Shown piece after piece: positions 7,553 to 13,847 of a stretch of 64,000 nt of DNA (positions are counted from its first letter, which is position 1; each line of letters starts with the position of its first letter). Source of the DNA: Cochleicola gelatinilyticus (GTDB taxonomy: Bacteria > Bacteroidota > Bacteroidia > Flavobacteriales > Flavobacteriaceae); NCBI RefSeq assembly GCF_001637325.1, contig NZ_LRXL01000026.1, positions 248,001 through 312,000 on the forward strand, written 5' to 3'. A model generated the notes under the pieces. The model had not been told where the DNA came from and did not search any database. It saw nothing but the letters and a program-made list of their open reading frames with translations. The translations under genes were made by a program, and so were the position numbers.

Positions 7553-7989
7553 AACTACTTAAATATGCAGCAATCGCCTATGCTACTTATTATGTTTTCG
7601 GTAAAGCATCGAATGCATATAGTGTTTATAAGAATATAAAAACTAGAATAATTGGAGTTAAAAATGTAGCTATAACCGGTAGAGTGATTACTTTAAATGT
7701 AGATGTTGCGGTATCAAACCCAACCCCCAACCCATTTAGTTTAAACGCTGGCGGCTTAGTAACCATTTCTAAAGTTAATATTTATTCAAAAAACAAAATT
7801 TATATTGGATCTGCACGCCCCAATGTTAGTAGTTTAGAGATCCCCGCATACGGAACCACTATTTTAGAAGCTGTACCCGCGACGATCGAAACTACTAACA
7901 TGGTGCAGATCATTACCCAATTAGATCAGCTTTCGGAACTAATTACCACCGTCGAGATCCAAGCGGCTGGACAAACCATCGTAGTTTAA
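7549..7989 (+). CDS. LEA14/WHy-like beta-sandwich protein with N-terminal membrane helix
   Basis: 146 residues. One N-terminal helix (about 4-20) is weakly hydrophobic and may anchor the protein. The rest is a single beta-sandwich. The V-A-V-S-N-P-T-P-N-P-F strand-turn near 53-63, followed by strands and then I-P-A-Y-G-T-T near 109-115, is the pattern of LEA type 2 (LEA14/WHy) domains. These occur in some bacterial and viral proteins with largely unknown roles. It overlaps the spanin-like gene by four bases (ATGA), implying coupled translation. A virion or periplasmic role is possible. Confidence 0.66.
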   Translation: MKLLKYAAIAYATYYVFGKASNAYSVYKNIKTRIIGVKNVAITGRVITLNVDVAVSNPTPNPFSLNAGGLVTISKVNIYSKNKIYIGSARPNVSSLEIPAYGTTILEAVPATIETTNMVQIITQLDQLSELITTVEIQAAGQTIVV

Positions 7990-8004
7990 TAAAATCCCCC
8001 AACC

Positions 8005-10563
8005 ATGAGCAACGCAGTTAAAAAATTCAACGGCCTTAACGGTTCCATTATTGATACTCAAACCCTTGAAAGTTTATTAAAATTAGCTAATTCAGAAGGA
8101 CAACAATACCTTGAAAACAGAATAAAAAAAGCTATTGAAGCTGCAAAAGCGGCCGGTATCAATGAATTTAAAACGGGTGGGAATGTTATTGAGCAAGTAC
8201 CTCAAAATTCGTTACCCGGTATCGATGTGGTTCCTAGTTATATTGGTGAAAGTGAAATTTCGGGTTTAAATAAAGCGGTGTCACCGGATGATATTTATCA
8301 GTATATAACCGATATGATGATAAATACAATTAAAGAAGTAGGTCATTTGCCTTGGCAACGAAATTGGGATAAAACAATTACACTTTGGGATGGCGGACAA
8401 GCTGTAAATTTTGAAAGTAAAAAACCCTATCGGGGCGTAAATTATTGGATGGTTAATTTTAAACCGGAAAAAAAAGGGGATAAATGGGTACTTGTTGAGC
8501 GCGACTTAACCAATCCGTATTTTTTAACTCTTAATCAAATCAAGAAAAACAAGGGTAAAATAAAAAAGGGAGCACAAGCCACAAGAGTAGTTTATTTTAC
8601 AAAACTGTACACGCACACACAACAAAATGAAAATGGTAATAATTTAACAATCAGCACCTATAATAAAGCCAAATTTTTAGCCTGGATCAAGAAGTATCAA
8701 AAACAGCTACGAGCACTAAAAAACATGTCGATAGAAAGACTTGCAAATTCTTACATTCCAATCTTAAAGTATTATAATGTTTTTCATGGTGCCGATGTAA
8801 CCGGAATAGAATGGCCCAAGGCTGTAAAAAATACAAATTACACCAAAACAGAAAAGCAACGTTACGAAGTTGCAGAAAGGGTAATTGAATTAATGCCAAA
8901 GAAACCGGAGATAATTTACGGAGGTAATCAGCCAGCATACTATCCTAGTTACGATCATGTACGAATGACACCTATAACAGCATTTAAAGATGAAAATACC
9001 TATTACAGTACTTTATTTCATGAATTAGTTCACAGTACCGGCCACCCTAATAGATTAAATAGATCTACAATGAGTGTATATATAAAACCCTCAAAGACCG
9101 ATTATGCAAAGGAAGAACTAGTTGCAGAAATGGGAGCTGTTTTTTTATGTGCTGAAACAGGGATTTTATTTTCGGTTATAGAAAATAGTGCAAAATATCT
9201 TGCTGGATGGAGTAGAAGAATTGTAAAAAACATGGAAGATGATAACCGATTCTTTTTTCGTGCTTCAAGTAAAGCCCAGGAAGCTGCCGATTTTATACTT
9301 GATAAAAATAAGGAAGGAGCTCCAGCATATTTTTATAAGAAAAACACTTCCCTCACCACCAAAAAAAAAGATACTCGAGCACCAAAAAAAAATACGGTAG
9401 TAGTTTCAAAGTTTAAAAATGGTGACGTCGTTACTTTATTAAAACAATGGGGTAATGTAAAGCCTGGTGATATTGGTAAAATTAGTGAGCGAAAAGAGCG
9501 AAAAGCATCGAATGGAGAGCCAATGCACCGAGTTATTTTTAATGGAAAAGTAGGAGTATTCCCTGCTAAAATTATTACTACTGTAAAACCGCAGCCAAAT
9601 AGAAAACCAAAAAGGGAAAATAAAGACCCCCAGCAATTAGCACTATTGGGAGCTGCAAAATCAAAAAACCGTTCCAAAAAACAGAAAATCGTACCAAAAA
9701 TCAAGAAAACTGTACCAAAAAAGAAACAAAACGGACTTAAAGCCGTAGAAACCGAACCAATAAACACAGCGACCGGGAAAGAAGTTTCGGGGGGAACTTC
9801 CCGGGCGGCTGTTTCGGTACCACCTTCAAAAAGAGGGAATATTTTAACCGCTTCGGAAGTAGGAGCGATGGAATTTGAAATTTTACAATTAGATGAAGGC
9901 TGGGAGAATTTATTTCAAACCCCGGCAAAGAATATGAATATGGCTGTATGGGCCGGTCCTAAAAACGGAAAGACGGTCAGCTGTTTACAAATTGCCAGCT
10001 ACTTTACAAAATTTGGTCCTACTCTATATAATTTTGCCGATCAAGGCATTAGTTTAAGTACTAAAAAACTCATTAAATTAAGTGGCCTAGATCAAAAACA
10101 AAATGCCTATGTAACTACTTCTGTAACCCTGGAAGATCTGCACCAGGATATACAGCAAGTAAACCCGCAATTTGTCTTTATTGATATGATTAATCAATTT
10201 ATCGATAGCACGGGAATTAAGGCCCACGAGTTTAAAGATCAGTTTTTGCGCCGTTATCCCGACACTTCTTTCATTTTAGTATTCGAAGTAACCAAAGATG
10301 GTAATTTTAAAGGGGATCAAGCCTGGACGCACGTAGTCGATCAGTTATTAACTTTAGATAATTATATTATGGATAGTAAGGGGCGGTACGGTACCGGCGA
10401 GCGTATTATGTGGGATGAAGGAGCCAAAAAATACAATCCGAAACGCTACGCTCAAATTATGGAAGATCTAAAACAAGAAAATGAAAGTAGTATAGATACC
10501 AAAACTGAAGCAACCCCAAAAACATCGGTGCCGGATCTAAAATATAATTTTGAAACTGTTTAA
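8005..10563 (+). CDS. ArdC-like zincin protein fused to a RadA/RecA-like ATPase
   Basis: 852 residues in three parts. Residues about 90-430 match ArdC-type proteins: an ssDNA-binding N-domain (L-P-W-Q-R-N-W and P-Y-R-G-V-N-Y-W motifs) and a zincin peptidase with H-E-L-V-H-S-T-G-H (339-347) and a likely third ligand in E-E-L-V-A-E (370-375). Residues about 470-535 look like a small KOW/SH3-type domain, followed by a very basic linker (about 540-590). Residues about 610-830 form a P-loop ATPase: Walker A G-P-K-N-G-K-T (651-657), Walker B F-V-F-I-D (723-727), and a V-T-K-D-G-N-F-K-G segment close to the RadA/Sms V-T-K-E-G-x-I-A-G motif. It probably handles element DNA in replication, packaging or entry. 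The fusion is unusual. Confidence 0.82.
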   Translation: MSNAVKKFNGLNGSIIDTQTLESLLKLANSEGQQYLENRIKKAIEAAKAAGINEFKTGGNVIEQVPQNSLPGIDVVPSYIGESEISGLNKAVSPDDIYQYITDMMINTIKEVGHLPWQRNWDKTITLWDGGQAVNFESKKPYRGVNYWMVNFKPEKKGDKWVLVERDLTNPYFLTLNQIKKNKGKIKKGAQATRVVYFTKLYTHTQQNENGNNLTISTYNKAKFLAWIKKYQKQLRALKNMSIERLANSYIPILKYYNVFHGADVTGIEWPKAVKNTNYTKTEKQRYEVAERVIELMPKKPEIIYGGNQPAYYPSYDHVRMTPITAFKDENTYYSTLFHELVHSTGHPNRLNRSTMSVYIKPSKTDYAKEELVAEMGAVFLCAETGILFSVIENSAKYLAGWSRRIVKNMEDDNRFFFRASSKAQEAADFILDKNKEGAPAYFYKKNTSLTTKKKDTRAPKKNTVVVSKFKNGDVVTLLKQWGNVKPGDIGKISERKERKASNGEPMHRVIFNGKVGVFPAKIITTVKPQPNRKPKRENKDPQQLALLGAAKSKNRSKKQKIVPKIKKTVPKKKQNGLKAVETEPINTATGKEVSGGTSRAAVSVPPSKRGNILTASEVGAMEFEILQLDEGWENLFQTPAKNMNMAVWAGPKNGKTVSCLQIASYFTKFGPTLYNFADQGISLSTKKLIKLSGLDQKQNAYVTTSVTLEDLHQDIQQVNPQFVFIDMINQFIDSTGIKAHEFKDQFLRRYPDTSFILVFEVTKDGNFKGDQAWTHVVDQLLTLDNYIMDSKGRYGTGERIMWDEGAKKYNPKRYAQIMEDLKQENESSIDTKTEATPKTSVPDLKYNFETV

Positions 10564-10578
10564 TTAAAAAATATCCCT

Positions 10579-10740
10579 ATGCCTTCATACAAATGGAATT
10601 TTTACAAAGATAATAGCGGAGAACACCGCTGGAAAAAAACCAGCATCGACAACGGAAAAATTGTAGGTGCCAGCTCCGAAGGGTTTTCAAGCAAACAAAA
10701 AGCAAAAGAAAACGCGCGGATTATGGGATATAAGAATTAA
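10579..10740 (+). CDS. YegP-like (DUF1508) small protein
   Basis: 53 residues, ATG at 10579, 15 bases after the ATPase fusion gene. The W-N-F-Y-K-D-N-S-G-E-H-R-W-K start, then G-K-I-V-G-A-S-S-E-G-F-S-S-K and a final K-A-K-E-N-A-R-I-M-G helix are the DUF1508/YegP beta-beta-beta-alpha unit. E. coli YegP carries two such units; this has one. The function of the family is poorly known. It ends the long rightward gene run of the element, with hairpins downstream. Confidence 0.8.
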   Translation: MPSYKWNFYKDNSGEHRWKKTSIDNGKIVGASSEGFSSKQKAKENARIMGYKN

Positions 10741-10815
10741 CAAATAATATCATAACCATGTCACAGACAAATTATATATTTGTAACATACAACAATAAAT
10801 TTTGTTAAAAATTAA

Positions 10816-10846
10816 GAGGAGTATCGCTTCTAAACAAATACTCCTC
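10816..10846 (+). repeat. Inverted repeat, possible terminator or operator
   Basis: GAGGAGTAT (10816-10824) pairs with ATACTCCTC (10838-10846) over 9 bp with a 13-nt loop. A T-rich stretch follows only about 12 bases later (10858-10863), so it may be a weak terminator for the run ending at 10740. Confidence 0.5.
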
Positions 10847-10893
10847 AGGTTTAACAATTTTTTCTAGTCCTTAACTAGAAATTCTAAAATGGT

Positions 10894-10949
10894 AAATAAA
10901 GCATTAGATAGGCTAAAAATAAAGCCAATTAATGCTTTATTTTTTTTTA
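10894..10949 (+). terminator. Strong terminator hairpin
   Basis: AAATAAAGCATTA (10894-10906) and TAATGCTTTATTT (10930-10942) pair perfectly over 13 bp. An inner GGCT/AGCC stem lies inside the loop and a run of T follows to 10948. It ends transcription of the rightward gene run. Because it spans an apparent open frame at 10889-11092, that frame is not accepted as a gene. Confidence 0.85.
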
Positions 10950-11020
10950 ACCACTTTCGAATACTCTTTAGCAGTTTAAACATAAAAAAAATATTATGCC
11001 GTGGTCAAGGTGGCATTATT

Positions 11021-11076
11021 AATATCTCATCTTACTGCGGAATTTTGAGATATTTAACCAATTATAATCATATCTC
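11021..11076. repeat. Triplet of GAGATAT-type half-sites
   Basis: AATATCTCA (11021-11029) is inverted to TGAGATATT (11046-11054), and a further ATATCTC (11070-11076) can pair with the middle copy. Either arrangement makes a hairpin, so this may be an alternative-structure element or an operator with three half-sites. Confidence 0.4.
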
Positions 11077-11254
11077 GAGTTTTTTGGTTTAGTCAAAGAT
11101 AAAATATAATAGATTCAATTTATGTATATAGTTTTCAATGGTTGTTAACAAATTTGAAGAAAAAAACATCGGGATTAGGGAAACAAATTGTTCATAAAGA
11201 TTAAAATTAAAAATTAAACAAATTTATCAGAAGAGTTTTAAGTAAATTAAAATT

Positions 11255-11287
11255 GGAAATATTCCTATTTTTGTGGAAATATTCCTA
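11255..11287 (+). promoter_or_regulatory. Promoter overlapped by two GGAA-N3-TTCC palindromes
   Basis: The Bacteroidota -7 box TATTTTTG lies at 11266-11273. Two identical 13-mers GGAAATATTCCTA, each containing the palindrome GGAA-N3-TTCC, start at 11255 and 11275, exactly 20 bp apart (about two helical turns). They flank and overlap the -7 box and the expected transcription start (about 11277-11280). Repression by a dimeric regulator binding both sites on one DNA face is the natural reading. No regulator gene is identifiable in the visible part of the element. Confidence 0.65.
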
Positions 11288-11290
11288 GAT

Positions 11291-11545
11291 ATGAAATACA
11301 CCGATTACTTTTCATTCTATCTAAAAAATTACGGAGTTCCCGATCTTAGTGCGGAACAATGGCAACGCTTACTAAATATCGTTTTTATGGAATCTTTAAT
11401 CGTTTCATCTTCTGAAACTCAACAAATTTCTAAAAATCACAACAAGACATATAGACAAACAAAATCTTTAAATTCATTAACTGGGCGAAAAGAACCAATA
11501 CTATTAATGAAGGAAATGCTTAAATTGTCTAAAAAAGTAAAATAA
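11291..11545 (+). CDS. Small hypothetical protein in an operon with SRAP
   Basis: 84 residues from the ATG at 11291. A GTG at 11273 is in frame but overlaps the -7 box, so it would precede the transcription start and is rejected. The first half (Y-T-D-Y-F-S-F-Y-L-K-N-Y-G-V-P-D-L) looks like a small helical domain; the C-terminal third is basic (R-K-E, K-L-S-K-K-V-K). No helix-turn-helix can be confirmed. Its stop overlaps the SRAP start by one base, so the two are one operon under the double-palindrome promoter. Confidence 0.6.
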   Translation: MKYTDYFSFYLKNYGVPDLSAEQWQRLLNIVFMESLIVSSSETQQISKNHNKTYRQTKSLNSLTGRKEPILLMKEMLKLSKKVK

Positions 11546-12267
11546 TGTGTTACGAAACTTCTTCAACCAAGATTAAGCAACAAATGGAAGATTATTCCGG
11601 TGCAAATTTTGCGGTTCCATTAGAATACGAACCCTTCTATCATAGATCAGCATTTGGATATCCGAATTTGCAAATAATAAAAATGGAAGATCCTTCACAC
11701 ATTTTCCCAGCTACTTGGGGTTTTATTCCCGAATGGGCCATGAAAAATATAGATGGTTTCAGAAAAAAATACAACACATTTAATGCTAAAAGTGAAACGA
11801 TTTTGACCTCGGGAACCTATAAAAATAGTGCGCGAGATAAACGCTGTTTAATACTTTCAGATGGGTTTTTCGAACCCCACAAGGAGAAAGGAATATCGGT
11901 TCCAAATTACTGCTATATTCCTAGCGATAAATACAAAGATGGTCGTGATATATTCGTATTTGCCGGTCTGTATTCAGAAATTGATGAATTTGCATATTCC
12001 TGTACTATATTAACTAAAGATGCAAATGATTTTTTTGCAAAGGTTCACAACGTAAAAAAAAGAATGCCCATCGTTTTAGATGAAGAATTAAAAAAGGAAT
12101 GGTTAAGTGATGCGTTACACGAGAAGAATATCCTAGAAATAATGGAAAATGGTTTTACTTCAAAAGAATTTAGGGCGCATTCTGTTAGCAGAGATTTATA
12201 CAAACGTTCTATTGATACAAATAAACCCTATATTCTTGATCCAGTAAATAATCAATCGTTATTTTAA
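11545..12267 (+). CDS. SRAP-domain protein (HMCES/YedK family)
   Basis: 240 residues. Cys2 right after the initiator Met is the catalytic residue that in this family becomes the N-terminal amino acid and crosslinks to abasic sites in single-stranded DNA. Other family motifs are visible: F-N-A-K-S-E-T near 77, G-F-F-E-P-H near 110 with the active-site glutamate, and V-H-N-V-K-K-R-M-P near 170 with the active-site histidine. Known role: protecting abasic sites in ssDNA from strand breakage. On a mobile element it may guard single-stranded intermediates. It is co-transcribed with the preceding small gene and meets the integrase tail to tail with a 4-base overlap. Confidence 0.9.
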   Translation: MCYETSSTKIKQQMEDYSGANFAVPLEYEPFYHRSAFGYPNLQIIKMEDPSHIFPATWGFIPEWAMKNIDGFRKKYNTFNAKSETILTSGTYKNSARDKRCLILSDGFFEPHKEKGISVPNYCYIPSDKYKDGRDIFVFAGLYSEIDEFAYSCTILTKDANDFFAKVHNVKKRMPIVLDEELKKEWLSDALHEKNILEIMENGFTSKEFRAHSVSRDLYKRSIDTNKPYILDPVNNQSLF

Positions 12268-13559
12268 AAATCGATTGTAATATTTTTGCTGTAATCTCCT
12301 GGCATTAGCGCGCCAATATCTCGCAAGTAATTACGAAGGCCCGACACACTCTTATGCCTTGTAATAGGCAACATTTTTAATTCAGCTTCCGCGGTTGTAG
12401 CACCAGCAGCAATAAATGAGTTATATAAATTTACTGAAAAACTATGTCGAAGGGAATAAATACCGTAGCGGTGATCGAATTGCATGCTTTTTTTTACCTG
12501 GGCGAATTGCGATGTAAACCAATCACGGCGGCCCGCTTCTTTAACGGTTTTGCCCCTGTAGGTGTAAGGACCAGGCGTACCGGATGAAGTAAACAAAAAA
12601 TCTTCCGGGTTGTAGGTGTCCTGGTTTAATATTTCAGTAAGATAGTTTTTAAGCTGCGGGATTAGTCGAACCGTTGCATTATTTTCGGTTTTAGTTCGCA
12701 CGGTAAGTTTCGATCCTTCTAAGTCTATATCCTTAATTCGAATGCGTACCACTTCAACCGGGCGCAAAAACGCCAGGGCTACAAATCGCATGAATAAAAG
12801 TAAATCGGGATTTTCTTTGGATAGCTTGGTTTTAATATCCTGGATCTCCCCAGGGGTGAAAGGTTTATTTTTGGTAGGATTTTCTTTGCGTTTTTTTATA
12901 GCAGTTACCGGGTTGGAACTAATTACGGTATCATTGAGTAATTTAGAAAACAAACTTCCCAAACAGGATCTAAAATTATTGATCGATTTTCCACTTTGGT
13001 CTAATTGGTTTAAAAACATTATCACATGACGTGGTTTAATATCGTCCGCTGGTAATTGATCGAATCCCTGTAATTTGGCGTAGATTAAAAACGCTTTAAG
13101 ACGGTATTTCCAATCGCTAAAGGTATTGGGTGCTAATTCTGCTTTTTTCTGTTTTAATGCATCGTTAAGAGCAGCTGAAACAGAAACACTAGGATCATAA
13201 TAATTGAAATTTGGGGGGAATGTTTTTTCATACGGATTAAACCCTTCCGATAATAGCCGGGTATAAGCACGAACTAATGATTTTCCGAAGGCCTTGCGTT
13301 GTGCTACCGTTTTATACCTATTAATCCCATGCTTAAAGTCAAATTTACTTCGGCTATCAAATTTGCCGGTATCGGGATTGCGATAGTAAAAATATACATA
13401 CCAACGCGCCCCTGGAGCAACACTAGGAACCTTTTTACCATTTACCATGGTTTTAGGTATATGTAATTTTACTTCTGAATACTCCATTTTCACAATTTCC
13501 ACGACCAAACTAGGGGCGTTTGTAGGGGCGTTTGTTAAAGGAATGATTTTTTTAGGCAT
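12264..13559 (-). CDS. Tyrosine recombinase/integrase
   Basis: 431 residues from the ATG at 13559. It has an Arm-DNA-binding-type N-terminus (W-Y-V-Y-F-Y-Y-R-N-P near 50-60), a SAM-like core-binding domain (about 125-225) and a phage-integrase catalytic domain (about 235-415). Catalytic positions: Arg in the L-R-P-V-E-V box (about 267), R371 in Y-S-L-R-H, H402 in R-H-K-S-V and nucleophile Y411 in N-Y-L-R-D. The usual H of HxxR is Tyr here (Y368), a substitution I believe occurs in other integrases of this phylum. It lies 45 bp from the tRNA-fMet 3' end and so should catalyse integration there. A second plausible start is the Met codon at 13487, which would leave the 12-bp tandem repeats non-coding. 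Confidence 0.93.
   Translation of the reverse strand: MPKKIIPLTNAPTNAPSLVVEIVKMEYSEVKLHIPKTMVNGKKVPSVAPGARWYVYFYYRNPDTGKFDSRSKFDFKHGINRYKTVAQRKAFGKSLVRAYTRLLSEGFNPYEKTFPPNFNYYDPSVSVSAALNDALKQKKAELAPNTFSDWKYRLKAFLIYAKLQGFDQLPADDIKPRHVIMFLNQLDQSGKSINNFRSCLGSLFSKLLNDTVISSNPVTAIKKRKENPTKNKPFTPGEIQDIKTKLSKENPDLLLFMRFVALAFLRPVEVVRIRIKDIDLEGSKLTVRTKTENNATVRLIPQLKNYLTEILNQDTYNPEDFLFTSSGTPGPYTYRGKTVKEAGRRDWFTSQFAQVKKSMQFDHRYGIYSLRHSFSVNLYNSFIAAGATTAEAELKMLPITRHKSVSGLRNYLRDIGALMPGDYSKNITIDF
13511..13534. repeat. Perfect tandem 12-bp repeat near the attachment site
   Basis: TAGGGGCGTTTG occurs twice head to tail (13511-13522 and 13523-13534), about 70-95 bp from the tRNA 3' end. Tyrosine integrases of this type bind short direct repeats beside the core site (arm-type sites), so these are candidates. 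They also encode N-A-P-T-N-A-P if the upstream integrase start is used. Confidence 0.5.
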
Positions 13560-13596
13560 AAAAAAAGGCTGCTTAATTGTTGTTAAACAGCCCTTT
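13560..13596 (-). terminator. Terminator of tRNA-fMet, element-side
   Basis: On the minus strand AAAGGGCTG (13596-13588) pairs with CAGCCTTTT (13571-13563), 9 bp including one G-U, ending in a T run that touches the integrase ATG. It stops tRNA transcripts just before the integrase. Since it lies on the element side of the attachment site, the element itself appears to provide the tRNA gene's terminator. Confidence 0.7.
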
Positions 13597-13603
13597 AAGC
13601 TAG

Positions 13604-13676
<73 letters not shown>

Positions 13677-13743
13677 ATGTATGCTCCAACATTCTCTTAG
13701 CTTTTAACTTTCGGTTCATAATGCCGACAGAAATATTGGACTG

Positions 13744-13773
13744 CAAAGATACAAAGGATTTTGTCTTCTGCAA
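13744..13773 (-). promoter_or_regulatory. Promoter of tRNA-fMet
   Basis: On the minus strand TTG (13773-13771) is followed after 19 bases by TATCTTTG (13751-13744), a full match to the Bacteroidota TTG-N19-TAnnTTTG promoter. Expected start of transcription is about 13737-13740, some 60 bases before the mature tRNA 5' end. Confidence 0.8.
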
Positions 13774-13847
13774 GCATTGTTTTGTTTAATTTTAACTAAA
13801 ATTCATAAACATTTCGCTGGCAGTGCTTTGTTCCCTATTTTTACGTG

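Larger units (their letters stand above)
10741..11254. other. Non-coding control region of the element
   Basis: About 510 bases without a supportable gene. It holds a 9-bp hairpin (10816-10846), a strong terminator (10894-10949), three GAGATAT/ATATCTC copies (11021-11076), a perfect 10-bp palindrome TTGTTAACAA (11142-11151) and AT-rich sequence leading to the promoter at 11266. It divides the long structural/DNA-processing run from the downstream short operon and is the most likely place in the visible part for a regulatory switch or replication origin. Confidence 0.6.
1..13603. mobile_element. Right part of an integrated virus-like element at tRNA-fMet (left end outside window)
   Basis: A block of co-directed genes is closed on the right by a tyrosine integrase pointing back into the block, which sits directly against the 3' end of an initiator tRNA gene. 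This is the standard layout of tRNA-targeted integration. Cargo includes a GH108 muramidase, a beta-helix protein, a spanin-like protein, several small membrane proteins, an ArdC-like/ATPase fusion and an SRAP protein. From the AsmA-like gene at 13,848 onward all genes are ordinary chromosomal ones. I saw no second copy of the tRNA 3' end within 1-13,600, so the left attachment site should lie beyond the window. No terminase, portal, tail, relaxase or mating-pair gene is visible in this part. A provirus is the best reading; a virus-derived satellite is an alternative. Confidence 0.8.

Noticed and set aside
10758-10808. Short frame starting MSQTNYIFV after the YegP-like gene
   Set aside because: Only 16 codons, no support from spacing or homology.
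10889-11092. Open frame of 67 codons on the plus strand
   Set aside because: Its first codons are the left arm and loop of a perfect 13-bp terminator hairpin (10894-10942) followed by a T run, the composition is AT-biased and no family is apparent.
11273-11290. GTG start giving a longer version of the small gene before SRAP
   Set aside because: The codon overlaps the -7 box and would lie before the transcription start.
12742-13029. Long plus-strand frame inside the integrase
   Set aside because: It lies wholly within the integrase coding sequence on the other strand and has no recognisable product.
1-13603. Integrative conjugative element
   Set aside because: ArdC-like and integrase genes are common on such elements, but no relaxase, coupling protein or Tra genes are seen, while muramidase, spike-like and spanin-like genes are.
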